Shown here piece by piece: positions 9,304 to 18,021 of a DNA stretch of 64,000 nucleotides. Numbering within the stretch: position 1 is the stretch's first letter; every line of letters begins with the position of its first letter. The translations under genes and the position numbers were made by a program. The stretch lies in the NCBI RefSeq assembly GCF_009811555.1, contig NZ_BLIN01000005.1, positions 434,001 to 498,000 of the forward strand, read 5' to 3'. The notes under the pieces are model-generated. The model was not told the origin of the DNA. It ran no database searches and saw nothing but the letters and a program-made list of their open reading frames with translations. Origin of the DNA: Streptomyces caniferus. Its GTDB lineage: Bacteria; Actinomycetota; Actinomycetes; Streptomycetales; Streptomycetaceae.

Positions 9304-10284
9304 CTATGACCGCAACGTCTCCGAAGGCGACTCCCCGAACTGTTGGCGGTACGCGAGTGAGAAACGACCCGGGTGCAGGAAGCCCCAGCGGGAGGCGACG
9401 GCGGTCACGGTCGCGGAACCCGGGTCGGAGGCCAGGAGCTCCTTGCGTACACGGTCCAGGCGGACCTCGCGCAGGTACGCGAGCGGTGTGGTGTCGAGGT
9501 GCCGGCGGAAGCCCTCCTGAAGGGCCCGTACGCCGACGCCCACGCATTCGGCGATCTCCGCGACCGTGAGCGGCTCGGCGGCGTGTCCCTCGATGACCTC
9601 CATGGCACGGCGGACCGCGGGCGGTGCGACGCGCGGCTGCTCGCCGAGCAGCGCCGACGTGTAGTTGCTGGGCTGGGCCATCAACAGTTGGGTCATGAGG
9701 AGTGATTCCAGCTGTTTTGTCACGAGGGGCTGGCTTGTCATCCCACCAGGCCCCTCCGCTTCCCGGCGCATGAGGTCGACGATGTTGAGCCAGGACCGGG
9801 AGCCCGGCGTGGTGAGGTTCATGCCGAGCGAGAAGCAGATCGGGCGGCGCACGGCGCGGCCGAGCAGGCTGCCCAGGTGCGATTCCAGCGATGATCGGTC
9901 GAACCACACGATCATCTGCGGATTGCCGTCACCCCAGCGCATGTCCAACTTTCCGGTCGGAGAGGGGACAGAAGCGAGTTCCGGGGAGGAAATGATCTCC
10001 TCGCGTCCGCAGGTGATTTCGGCGTAACCGGCGAGCGGGATCTGAACGAGGAAAAAGCTCTCCAGATCGCCCGGTGTAATCCGGACTTCCGTTCCGTAAT
10101 CGAGGTAATAGAGACCTGTCCGATCGAAGGGTGCACCGTGCAGCCGGGCGTCGAGTGTCGCCGAGCGCCGCGTGATGCGCAGCTCGTGCGGACAGAAGGC
10201 ACGGCCGACCTCGGCCCGCGCCTCCCAAATGTCCGCTGTATGGAACCGCTGGTGATTTGCGAGGGGGGACTTTTCAGCGGGCAT
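9304..10284 (-). CDS. AraC-family regulator (cupin-like N-terminus)
   Basis: A 326-residue regulator. The C-terminal 100 residues carry the two HTH units of AraC proteins (EPLTVAEIAECVGVGVRALQ, then VTAVASRWGFLHPGRFSLAY). The N-terminal part resembles the AraC-binding-like domain of aromatic-catabolism regulators (ITRRSATLDARLHGAPF, LVQIPLAGYAEI). The ATG at 10284 has GGAGG 7 bases upstream and was preferred to the longer frame from 10413. It converges with the flavin monooxygenase at 7848 and diverges from the StyA-type genes at 10812, so it probably senses an aromatic compound and controls one or both (inference). Confidence 0.88.
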   Translation of the reverse strand: MPAEKSPLANHQRFHTADIWEARAEVGRAFCPHELRITRRSATLDARLHGAPFDRTGLYYLDYGTEVRITPGDLESFFLVQIPLAGYAEITCGREEIISSPELASVPSPTGKLDMRWGDGNPQMIVWFDRSSLESHLGSLLGRAVRRPICFSLGMNLTTPGSRSWLNIVDLMRREAEGPGGMTSQPLVTKQLESLLMTQLLMAQPSNYTSALLGEQPRVAPPAVRRAMEVIEGHAAEPLTVAEIAECVGVGVRALQEGFRRHLDTTPLAYLREVRLDRVRKELLASDPGSATVTAVASRWGFLHPGRFSLAYRQQFGESPSETLRS

Positions 10285-10655
10285 GTAAACCTCCACCGCC
10301 GAGATGCGCGATCGGGACAGCAACCCGCGTGATCCGGATAGCGCAGGTGATCTTGCCATACCAAGATTGACGCCTGACCGCCGCGGACCCGAGAGAATCC
10401 TGGGAATCAACAATGCAGGGAGTGCCGGGCCGGACTGCGCTCATCGGAGGCGTAGTCACGCCCAGCGGACAGCCCGTCGCACGCGCGCTGCGCGTGTTAC
10501 GCGCGACCGACGCGGCGAGGGCGGCCAAGGCCGTACCCCCGCACGTCGCGGCACCCTTGTCTTTGCAGCCCCGGCTCGCCGATTCGGCCGGGCCCCTCTA
10601 GCCGGCAGGGTTACCCGGGGCCCCTCCCCCGGCCCCACGGGTGACCCGGCCTCCC

Positions 10656-10692
10656 GCGGCTGCCCGCCGGCCCCCCTCCGGCGGGCAGCCGC
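10656..10692 (+). terminator. Perfect 15-base-pair hairpin before the StyA genes
   Basis: The arms GCGGCTGCCCGCCGG (10656-10670) and CCGGCGGGCAGCCGC (10678-10692) are exactly complementary around a CCCCCCT loop. It has the strength of an intrinsic terminator, but no gene is transcribed towards it from the left, since the AraC gene reads away. It therefore sits in the 5' leader of the styA unit (ATG at 10812) and may be an attenuator or a transcription insulator. Confidence 0.5.
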
Positions 10693-10811
10693 ATTCCGCA
10701 CCACCGCGGCCCACCCGTTGACGCCGTCACGTGCCGAATCGCTTGCACAGCGCACGGCACTGCACGGCGCCGCTCGAAAATCGCACACCCAAACCCCCGG
10801 AGTACCCCCTC

Positions 10812-12038
10812 ATGCGCAAGATCACCATCGTCGGAGCCGGCCAGGCAGGTCTCCAGCTCGGCATCGGTCTGATCGACCACGGTTTTGACGTCACCATCGT
10901 GTCCAACCGCACCGGAGACCAGATCCGCGAGGGCCGGGTCATGTCCAGCCAGGCCATGTTCGGCACCGCGCTGGCCCACGAGCGCAACCTCGGCCTCGAC
11001 TTCTGGGGCGACGCCTGCCCGTCGATCGACGGCCTCGGCGTGAGCATCGCCGACGGCCAGGGCGGCCGGGCGCTCTCCTTCGACGCCCGCCTCGATGCCA
11101 CCGCACGCTCCATCGACCAGCGCGTGAAGATGCCGCTCTGGATGGGCGAGTTCGCGCGCCGCGGCGGCCGTCTGGAACTCTGCGAGGCCGGTATCGAGGA
11201 CCTGGAGCGCTACGCCGCCGAGTCCGACCTGGTGATCGTCGCGGCCGGCAAGGGCGAGGTCGCGGGGCTGTTCGAGCGGGACGCCATGCGTTCCCCGTAC
11301 GACGCTCCGCAGCGCGCGCTGGCCCTGGCGTACGTCACCGGCATGGCACCGTTGCCCGACCGCCCCGGCGTCAGCTTCAACGTCATCCCCGGTGTGGGTG
11401 AGTACTTCACCATGCCCAGCCTCACCACCAGCGGCCCCTGCGACATCATGTTCTTCGAGGGCGTCCCGGGTGGCCCGCTCGACTGCTTCGACGGGCTCAC
11501 CCCCGACCAGCAGCTGGCGAAGTTCCAGGAGCTGCTGCGGACGTACGTTCCGTGGGAGGCCGAGCGCTGCACCGATGTCACGCTCACCGACTGGAACGGC
11601 ACCCTCGCGGGCCGCTTCGCGCCGACCGTCCGCAAGCCCGTCGCCACGCTGCCCTCCGGCGCGCAGGTGCTCGGCCTCGCCGACGTCGTCGTCCTCAACG
11701 ACCCGATCACCGGCCAGGGGTCCAACAACGCCTCGAAGTGCGCGGCCTCGTACCTCGCCACCATCCTGGACCACGGCGAGCGCCCGTACGACGCCGCGTT
11801 CATGGAGCTGGCCTTCGGCCGCTTCTGGGACACCGCAGCGGCTGCCACGACCTGGACCAACGCGATGCTCGGCGCCCCGCCCCAGCACGTCCTGGAGATC
11901 TTCGGCGCGGCGAGCGCCAATTCCCGTATCGCCGCCCGCTTCGTCAACGGCTTCGATGACCCGCGCGACCTGTTCCGCTGGTTCATGGACCCGGTCGCCG
12001 CGAAGAACTACCTGACCGAGGTGGATGCCGGCGCCTGA
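10812..12038 (+). CDS. styA1: Styrene/indole monooxygenase oxygenase subunit (StyA-like)
   Basis: A 408-residue FAD-binding protein of the two-component styrene monooxygenase type, which epoxidises styrene or indole using FADH2 from a reductase. It begins with the dinucleotide fold ITIVGAGQAGLQLGIGL and contains the family's late motif NDPITGQGSNNASK for FAD binding. It has SSQAMFGTALAHERNLGLDFW in the substrate-side region. It lacks the reductase domain found in its neighbour. The ATG at 10812 was chosen because the GxGxxG motif must follow directly. It forms a tandem pair with the next gene, 77 bases downstream. The symbol follows the StyA1/StyA2B naming used for Rhodococcus and is by analogy. 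Confidence 0.88.
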   Translation: MRKITIVGAGQAGLQLGIGLIDHGFDVTIVSNRTGDQIREGRVMSSQAMFGTALAHERNLGLDFWGDACPSIDGLGVSIADGQGGRALSFDARLDATARSIDQRVKMPLWMGEFARRGGRLELCEAGIEDLERYAAESDLVIVAAGKGEVAGLFERDAMRSPYDAPQRALALAYVTGMAPLPDRPGVSFNVIPGVGEYFTMPSLTTSGPCDIMFFEGVPGGPLDCFDGLTPDQQLAKFQELLRTYVPWEAERCTDVTLTDWNGTLAGRFAPTVRKPVATLPSGAQVLGLADVVVLNDPITGQGSNNASKCAASYLATILDHGERPYDAAFMELAFGRFWDTAAAATTWTNAMLGAPPQHVLEIFGAASANSRIAARFVNGFDDPRDLFRWFMDPVAAKNYLTEVDAGA

Positions 12039-12115
12039 ACGGTCGTCAAGAGCGGTCCCACAGCAAACTGACACTACGTCAGCGATAGTACGTCACGAGA
12101 GCAGGACAGCAGGAC

Positions 12116-13840
12116 ATGAGAAGGATCGCGGTGGTCGGAGCCGGGCAGGCGGGTGCCCAACTCGCTCTGGGACTACAGGCGCACGGCTATGACGTCACCT
12201 TGGTCGCCGACCGTGACCCCGACGAGATACGTCGCGGACCGGTCATGTCCAGCCAGTGCATGTTCGACACCGCGCTCCAGAGCGAGCGCGAACTCGGTCT
12301 GCACCAGTGGGAGGGCCAGGCCCCGGACATCTCCGGCATCGCGTTCTCTCTCATCGGCCCGCACGGTACTCCGGACGTCTCCTGGCGCGCGCCATTGGAG
12401 GGCCCTGCCCACTCCGTCGACCAGCGGGTCAAGTGTGCCGCCTGGATCGAGCAGTTCGCGGACGGCGTCCGCGGCGAGATCGTGCTGCACGAGGCGGGTG
12501 TCAACGACCTCGAGTGGTACGCCCGTACGCACGATCTCGTCGTGGTCTCCACGGGCAAGGGCGAGCTGAGCCAGCTCTTCCCGCGCAACTCCGAACTCTC
12601 CCCGTACGACCGGCCGCGCCGTGCGCTGGCTCTGACGTATGTCACGGGAACGGCACCGCGGGAGGGGGAGGCCGCCGTCCACTACCGTATGGTCCCCGGC
12701 GTCGGCGAATACTTCTCCTTCCCGGCCCTCACCACCACCGGTCCCTGCGACATCATGGTCTTCGAAGGCGTCCCCGGCGGCCCGATGGACTGCTGGGACG
12801 ACATCCGCACGCCTGAAGGCCACCTCACCCGCTCACTGGAGATCCTCCACCGGTTCTTCCCCGACGAATACGAGCGCTATCGGCACGCCCGGCTCACCGA
12901 CAGCGGCGGCGTCTTGCGCGGCAGGCTCACCCCGACCGTCCGGCACCCCGTCGCCCGCCTGGCCTCCGGCCGGCACGTCCTGGGCATGGCCGACGCCGTC
13001 GTCCTCAACGATCCGATCACCGGGCAGGGTTCCAACAACGCGGCCCAGGCCGCGACCCACTACCTCGACAGCATCCTCCGCCACGGCACCGCCGAATTCA
13101 CCCCGCAGTGGATGCAGCGCACCTTCGACAACTTCTGGCGCGGCTGGGCTCAATGGGCCGTCGGCTGGACCAACTCCCTCCTGACCGACCTGAGTCCCCA
13201 CCACCGTGACCTGCTGACGGCGGCGGCCGAGATCCCCTCTGTGGCCGGCGCCCTCGCCGCCGGATTCGACGACCCGCGCACCCTCTACCGCTGGTGGTTC
13301 GAGGAGGCCGAGGCACACCGCTTCCTCGCCGAGAAGCGCGCCCAGCACGCCGCCCGCTTCGACGGCCGCGAACTTCGCCACGCACTGGGCCAGTACGCCA
13401 CCGGCGTGACCGTGGTGACGGCCCGCGCCCCCGACGGCCGCAACGTCGGCATGACCGCGAACTCCTTCACCTCCGTCTCGTTGAACCCGCCCCTCGTCTT
13501 GTGGTGCCCCGGCAAAAACAGCCCGAGCCTCCCGGACTTCACCGACGCCTCACACTTCGCCGTTCACGTACTGGCCGCCGACCAGCGCCACCTCTCCCGC
13601 CAGTTCGCCACCCCGGCCGACGACAAGTTCCGCGGTACTCCCACCACCCCCGGCATCGCCGGCACCCCCCTCCTGGACGGCGCGGTCGCCCGCTTCCAAT
13701 GCCGCACCGTCCAGCGCCTCGACGCCGGCGACCACATCGTCTTCCTCGGCGAGGTCGAACAGTACGAGGCCGACGGCGGTACCCCGCTGGTGTTCCACTC
13801 GGGGTACTACCAGGTGGCGACGAAGCATCCGGATCTGTGA
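12116..13840 (+). CDS. styA2B: Self-sufficient styrene monooxygenase, StyA-StyB fusion
   Basis: A 574-residue natural fusion. Residues 1 to about 410 are a StyA-type FAD-binding oxygenase (VVGAGQAGAQLALGL at the start; NDPITGQGSNNAAQ late). Residues from about 418 to 574 are a flavin reductase of the StyB/HpaC FMN-split-barrel class (LRHALGQYATGVTVVTAR, GMTANSFTSVSLNPPLVLWC). In known StyA1/StyA2B systems the fusion makes FADH2 and passes it to both oxygenase domains. The pair here would therefore be self-contained for epoxidation or sulfoxidation. Two TACGTCA direct repeats lie between the two genes (around 12074-12096). Confidence 0.92.
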   Translation: MRRIAVVGAGQAGAQLALGLQAHGYDVTLVADRDPDEIRRGPVMSSQCMFDTALQSERELGLHQWEGQAPDISGIAFSLIGPHGTPDVSWRAPLEGPAHSVDQRVKCAAWIEQFADGVRGEIVLHEAGVNDLEWYARTHDLVVVSTGKGELSQLFPRNSELSPYDRPRRALALTYVTGTAPREGEAAVHYRMVPGVGEYFSFPALTTTGPCDIMVFEGVPGGPMDCWDDIRTPEGHLTRSLEILHRFFPDEYERYRHARLTDSGGVLRGRLTPTVRHPVARLASGRHVLGMADAVVLNDPITGQGSNNAAQAATHYLDSILRHGTAEFTPQWMQRTFDNFWRGWAQWAVGWTNSLLTDLSPHHRDLLTAAAEIPSVAGALAAGFDDPRTLYRWWFEEAEAHRFLAEKRAQHAARFDGRELRHALGQYATGVTVVTARAPDGRNVGMTANSFTSVSLNPPLVLWCPGKNSPSLPDFTDASHFAVHVLAADQRHLSRQFATPADDKFRGTPTTPGIAGTPLLDGAVARFQCRTVQRLDAGDHIVFLGEVEQYEADGGTPLVFHSGYYQVATKHPDL

Positions 13841-14069
13841 GCTCGGAGGGGTCACCAGGCAGTCCGTCGGCGGAGTGATGTGCCCCTTCGTCATCACCAA
13901 ACCGTCGCACCTGTGCTGCGACGGAGCCGGGGTGGCCTTTGGCGGGGATACGCGCGGATGCGCGGCCTGGTCCAGGTGGCCACCCACGCCGGCCATTCCG
14001 CCGGGGCCATCTCGCAGCCGACGAGGGGTGTCCGGGGCGACGATCGTAGAGGTGTGCGAGGCTGATGCG

Positions 14070-14834
14070 ATGTCGTTCCCTCCTGCTCCTGCAGAGCCGA
14101 TATCGCCCGATCCGGTGCACGAGGTCCCGGAAACGCTGCTCACCCAGTCCTGGCTCGACCTGTCGTTCCTGCACTGGGCCGCCGACCCTGCGGACGTGGC
14201 GCCGCTGCTGCCGGCCGGGACCGTGCCGGACACCTACGACGGGCTCACCTACATCGGGCTGGTGGCGTTCCGGATGCACCGGGTGGGCTGGTTCAAGGTG
14301 CCGGGTATCCCGTACCTCGGCACCTTTCCGGAGACCAACGTGCGGCTCTACTCGGTGGACCGGCACGGCCGACGCGGCGTGGTGTTCCGCTCGTTGGAGG
14401 CCTCGCGGCTGCTGCCGGTGGCCGTCGCCCGCAGCGCCTTCCAGATGCCCTACATGTGGGCCAAGATGGCGATCCACCGTGACGCGGACACCATCAGCTA
14501 CACCAGCAGCCGACGCTGGCCGGGGCCGCGCGGGGCGCGCTGTCGCATCGCGGTGCGCATCGGCGAGCGGATCGAGGAGCCGACCGCCCTCGAACACTTC
14601 CTGACCGCCCGCTGGGGCATGCACAACGCCTTCTTCGGCCGATCGGTGTATCTGCGCAATGTCCACCCGCGCTGGTCGCTGCATCGAGCCGACCTCCTGC
14701 ACTGTGAGGACGAGTTGGTGACCGCCGCCGGGCTGCCGTCGCCGGCCGGCCCGCCGGTGAGCGTGCTGTACTCCCCCGGCGTGCCGGTTCGCTTCGGCCG
14801 CCCTGCCCGCCCGGGCGGTCTGCCCACCCCCTGA
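14070..14834 (+). CDS. DUF2071 (YqjF-type) family protein
   Basis: A 254-residue protein with the DUF2071 signature: TQSWLDLSFLHWAADPADVAPLLPAG at the start, the TYIGLVAFRM strand, the G..YLGTFPETNVRLYSVD segment, and S..YTSSRRWPG later. The family (acetoacetate-decarboxylase-like fold) is common in actinomycetes and has no settled function. The ATG at 14070 starts directly before the conserved block. It ends 173 bases before the sbnA start and reads in the same direction, but the intervening sbnA promoter suggests a separate transcript. Confidence 0.82.
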   Translation: MSFPPAPAEPISPDPVHEVPETLLTQSWLDLSFLHWAADPADVAPLLPAGTVPDTYDGLTYIGLVAFRMHRVGWFKVPGIPYLGTFPETNVRLYSVDRHGRRGVVFRSLEASRLLPVAVARSAFQMPYMWAKMAIHRDADTISYTSSRRWPGPRGARCRIAVRIGERIEEPTALEHFLTARWGMHNAFFGRSVYLRNVHPRWSLHRADLLHCEDELVTAAGLPSPAGPPVSVLYSPGVPVRFGRPARPGGLPTP

Positions 14835-14954
14835 GCCCGCGCGGCCCGGCGGTCGACCGTCGGCCGGGGGCCACAGCGCAACAACCACCCACGAAGCCTC
14901 GTTCTCGCTACGAGAATCGACGAGACCTCCAGCCCTATTGCCCTGGTCTCCACC

Positions 14955-15007
14955 GCACTTGAGTCGCGATTGAGCCGCCTCAACTGCCCCCGTGCCACAC
15001 TCGGCCC
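14955..15007 (+). promoter_or_regulatory. sbnA promoter with TTGAG direct repeat (putative SARP box)
   Basis: TTGAG occurs at 14959 and again at 14970, exactly 11 bases apart, the spacing known for DNA repeats bound by SARP regulators. A CACACT that could serve as a -10 element lies about 6 bases before the expected start of a leaderless mRNA at the ATG (15008); no Shine-Dalgarno is visible. The whole 53-base block is repeated, inverted, at 31229-31281 with about 80% identity, which is strong evidence that it is functional. Confidence 0.6.
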
Positions 15008-16024
15008 ATGCTCCACAGGCGTGCTGGTCAATTGCTGATCGAACGGACAAAGCAAATCCGCAGGGGTCTCACGGGGACCCCGCTGATTCCCCTGGCGGAC
15101 GAGCAGTGCGACATCGTCACCAAGCTGGAATTCTGCAATCCCGCCGGAAGTACCAAAGACCGTTCGGCACTGTGGATTCTGGAACAGGCAATCGGTCGCG
15201 GGGAGATAACGCCCGACACCACGGTGGTCGAGTCGTCGTCCGGTAATTTCGCGCTGGCCCTGGCTTTCTACTGCCGAATGCTCGGCATCTCGTTCGTCCC
15301 GGTCATCGACCCGAACTGCAATGAGGCCACCGAGGCCCAACTCCGGCTGCTGTGCCGGCGGGTGGAGAAGGTCTCCGTCCGTGACGGGGCGGGCAGCTAC
15401 CTGAAGACCCGGCTGTCCCGGGTGCAGGAACTGCTGGTCGAACTCGACTCGGCCTATTGGCCCAACCAGTACGCCAATCCGGATGCCCGCGACGCGCATT
15501 ACCGCTTCACCGCGGGCGAGTTGATCGCGCAGGCCGGTCCGCTCGACTACCTCTTCGTCGGCGTGGGCACGGGCGGCACGATCGCCGGACTCTCCCACCG
15601 GGTCAAGGAGACGTACCCGGGATGCGTGGTCGTCGCTGTCGACACCGAAGGCTCGGTGATCTTCGGGGGACCGCCGAAGAAGCGGCGGATCCCCGGCATC
15701 GGCTCCAGCATCGTGCCGCCGCTGTGCGAGCAGGCACTGATCGACCAGGTCGAGATCGTCTCCGAGGTGCGCGCCGTTGAGGCCTGCGCCGACCTGGTGG
15801 CCAAGTACGGCCTGTACGCGGGCGGTTCGACCGGCAGCGCCTATGCCGCCGTCCAGGACTACGTCGCTCGTCACCGTCCCGGCGCACACCGTCCCCGGGT
15901 CGCCTTCCTCGCCGCCGACCGTGGCCATGCCTACGCCCAGACCGTCTACGACCCCGCGTGGGTCCAGCAGCTGCGAGCGGAAGCGGTACAGCCCGCCGGT
16001 GTCGAAGCCCTGGCCGTCAACTGA
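15008..16024 (+). CDS. sbnA: SbnA-type 2,3-diaminopropionate biosynthesis enzyme
   Basis: A 338-residue PLP-dependent enzyme of the cysteine-synthase fold. SbnA joins O-phospho-L-serine and L-glutamate to N-(1-amino-1-carboxyl-2-ethyl)-glutamate. Visible are the PLP lysine Lys50 in NPAGSTKDR, the ESSSGNFA substrate loop (CysK has TSGN), the PLP-phosphate glycine loop GVGTGGTIAG, and the late GGSTGSAYAAV. The length fits the family. It heads the rightward operon with SbnB, MbtH, thioesterase and NRPS, so diaminopropionate is made for that pathway. No RBS is seen; a leaderless start is likely. A decayed copy lies at 31013-31228. Confidence 0.93.
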   Translation: MLHRRAGQLLIERTKQIRRGLTGTPLIPLADEQCDIVTKLEFCNPAGSTKDRSALWILEQAIGRGEITPDTTVVESSSGNFALALAFYCRMLGISFVPVIDPNCNEATEAQLRLLCRRVEKVSVRDGAGSYLKTRLSRVQELLVELDSAYWPNQYANPDARDAHYRFTAGELIAQAGPLDYLFVGVGTGGTIAGLSHRVKETYPGCVVVAVDTEGSVIFGGPPKKRRIPGIGSSIVPPLCEQALIDQVEIVSEVRAVEACADLVAKYGLYAGGSTGSAYAAVQDYVARHRPGAHRPRVAFLAADRGHAYAQTVYDPAWVQQLRAEAVQPAGVEALAVN

Positions 16025-16038
16025 AGGAGAACCACTCC

Positions 16039-17058
16039 GTGTCCACCCTGGTCCCACCGCCCATGACCGTGATCGGCGCGGGCGACATCGCCGACGAGAC
16101 GGACCGTCACCGTCCGGAGCTCGTCGAGGTCGTCCGTGCCGCCTACCTCGTGCACGACGCCGGACAGAGCTCGAACCCGCACAGCTCGTTCCTGCGCTTC
16201 CCGCACCAGGACCGGTCGCGCATCATCTCCCTGCCCGCCTACCTGGGAGGCGAGTTCGAGGTCGCCGGTAACAAGTGGATCGCCAGTTTTCCGGACAACA
16301 CACAGCACGGACTCCCCCGCGCCTCGGCCACGCTGATCCTCAACGACTGCGCCACCGGCTACCCGTTCGCCTGCATGGAGTCCTCGATCGTCTCGGCGAC
16401 GCGGACCGCGGCCTCCGCGGTGCTCGGCGCGCAGACGCTGCTCGGCGCGCGCCGTGCCCGCCGGGTCGGCATCGTGGGCACGGGTCTGATCGCCCAGCAC
16501 GTATGGCAGTTCCTGCGTGATCTCGACTGGGAGATCGACGGCTTCCGGCTGTTCGACCTCGACCCGGCGGCGGCGGGCCGCTTCGGCGCCGTCATAGCCG
16601 AGCACACCGAGGCCGAGATCGTGGTCGCCGACACGGTGGAGGACGCGTTCACCGACTGCGACCTGGTGGTGCTGACCACCGTGGCCGGCGAACCGCACCT
16701 GCACGACCCCCGGCTGCTGGCCCACAACCCGGTGGTTCTGCACCTGTCCCTGCGCGACCTCGCCCCCGAGATGATCCTTGCCGCCCAGAACTTCACCGAC
16801 GACGTCGACCACGCCGTACGCGAGCGCACCTCGCTGCATCTGACCGAACAGCGCACCGGCAACCGGGACTTCGTCGACGGCACCCTCGGCGACCTGCTGC
16901 GCGGGCGGCTGCACCGGGACCAGGGACGCCCGGCGGTCTTCTCGCCGTTCGGACTCGGCGTACTCGACCTCGCCGTCGGCAAATGGGTGCACGACCGGGT
17001 CGTCGCCGCGGGCCGGGGCCGCCGCGAGAGCGACTTCTTCACCGGGGTGGGGGTCTGA
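16039..17058 (+). CDS. sbnB: SbnB-type 2,3-diaminopropionate biosynthesis dehydrogenase
   Basis: A 339-residue member of the ornithine cyclodeaminase/mu-crystallin family. SbnB oxidises and hydrolyses the SbnA product with NAD+ to give L-2,3-diaminopropionate and 2-oxoglutarate. The NAD-binding motif GIVGTGLIAQHVWQFL lies near residue 155, and before it stand the family strings GNKWIASFPDN and RASATLILND with ACMESSIVSATRTAASA. The GTG at 16039 follows AAGGAGA by 10 bases and lies 14 bases after the sbnA stop. The two-gene set is diagnostic for diaminopropionate supply. Confidence 0.93.
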   Translation: MSTLVPPPMTVIGAGDIADETDRHRPELVEVVRAAYLVHDAGQSSNPHSSFLRFPHQDRSRIISLPAYLGGEFEVAGNKWIASFPDNTQHGLPRASATLILNDCATGYPFACMESSIVSATRTAASAVLGAQTLLGARRARRVGIVGTGLIAQHVWQFLRDLDWEIDGFRLFDLDPAAAGRFGAVIAEHTEAEIVVADTVEDAFTDCDLVVLTTVAGEPHLHDPRLLAHNPVVLHLSLRDLAPEMILAAQNFTDDVDHAVRERTSLHLTEQRTGNRDFVDGTLGDLLRGRLHRDQGRPAVFSPFGLGVLDLAVGKWVHDRVVAAGRGRRESDFFTGVGV

Positions 17059-17061
17059 CGC

Positions 17062-17271
17062 ATGAGCGCCTCACCCGCCCCGCGCTCCACCGAGGACCGG
17101 TACGTCGTCGTGGTGAACCACGAGGAGCAGTACTCGGTCTGGTTCGCCGATCGTGCCCTGCCCGCCGGCTGGACCGCCACCGGCGCGCAGGGCACCCGCC
17201 AGGAGTGCCTGGACCACATCGAGCAGGTGTGGACCGACCTGACCCCGCGCTCCGTGCGAGCGTCACGATGA
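17062..17271 (+). CDS. MbtH-like NRPS chaperone
   Basis: A 69-residue MbtH-family protein that binds and activates NRPS adenylation domains. The family pattern is clear: YVVVVNHEEQYSVWFADRALPAGW with the invariant Trp pair, then G..GTRQECLDHIEQVWTDLTPRS. The ATG lies 3 bases after the sbnB stop. Its own stop overlaps the next ATG (ATGA at 17268-17271). It presumably serves the A domains of the NRPS 750 bases downstream. Confidence 0.96.
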   Translation: MSASPAPRSTEDRYVVVVNHEEQYSVWFADRALPAGWTATGAQGTRQECLDHIEQVWTDLTPRSVRASR

Positions 17272-18008
17272 CGGCCGCCGGCCTCGCCGCGGCCTGGCTG
17301 CGCGGGCTCGGCAGCCGTGACCTCACCGCGCAGCGGCGCCTGTTCGTCTTCCCGCACGCCGGGGCCGGCGCCTCCGCCTACCGGCTGGCGGCGTACCTGC
17401 CGGACACCGTCGAAGTCTGTACGGTCCAGTTGCCCGGCCGGGAGAGCCGGTTCGCCGAGCCGGCCCTGACGTCCCTGGACGCGGCCGTGGCCGCGCTCGC
17501 GCCGCTCATCGCGGACCACACGGACCTGCCGTACGCCTTCTTCGGGCACAGCATGGGCTCCCTGATCGCCTTCGAGACGGCCCGGCGGCTACGTGCACTG
17601 GGCACGCGCATACCCGACCGCCTGTTCCTGTCGGGCATGCGCGCCCCCGGCCTGCAGGACCGCGACCCGCGGCACACGCTGCCGGACGACGAGCTGCTCG
17701 CCACCGCCGATTTCGACGGCGTGGATGCCGAGCTGCGGGAGCTCCTGCTGCTGCCGCTGCTGCGCGCGGACCTGACGCTGTGCGAGACGTACACGCCCCG
17801 GGCCGAGGCGCCCCTGCCCTGTCCCCTGACCGTTCTGGCCGGCTCGGACGACGACAGCGTCGACGAGAAGGAGCTCGCCGACTGGCGCCGGCACACCTCG
17901 GCCGACTTCCAACAACACCTGTTCCCGGGTGCCCCCCACCTCTATGTGCGCGGCACGGAACGAGAGCTGGCAGAGATGATCACGCGCACCTTCCCCGCAC
18001 GGGGCTGA
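17268..18008 (+). CDS. Type II thioesterase
   Basis: A 246-residue alpha/beta-hydrolase of the NRPS/PKS-associated TEII (GrsT/RifR) class. It has the nucleophile elbow GHSMGS around residue 87, the N-terminal LFVFPHAGAGASAYR, the QLPGRESRF block, and the C-terminal catalytic His in FPGAPHLYV. Such enzymes remove wrong acyl groups from carrier domains. Because the neighbouring NRPS has no C-terminal thioesterase domain, this protein might also take part in release (inference). It is translationally coupled to the MbtH gene. Confidence 0.93.
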   Translation: MTAAGLAAAWLRGLGSRDLTAQRRLFVFPHAGAGASAYRLAAYLPDTVEVCTVQLPGRESRFAEPALTSLDAAVAALAPLIADHTDLPYAFFGHSMGSLIAFETARRLRALGTRIPDRLFLSGMRAPGLQDRDPRHTLPDDELLATADFDGVDAELRELLLLPLLRADLTLCETYTPRAEAPLPCPLTVLAGSDDDSVDEKELADWRRHTSADFQQHLFPGAPHLYVRGTERELAEMITRTFPARG

Positions 18009-18021
18009 GAAAGGACCGTTC

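Noticed and set aside
10413..10601. A 62-codon frame containing GGVVTPSGQPVARAL, like a carboxypeptidase-regulatory-like strand pair
   Set aside because: The similarity is one short strand, the RBS is poor and the frame lies in the AraC-StyA promoter region. Not enough for a gene or a pseudogene call.
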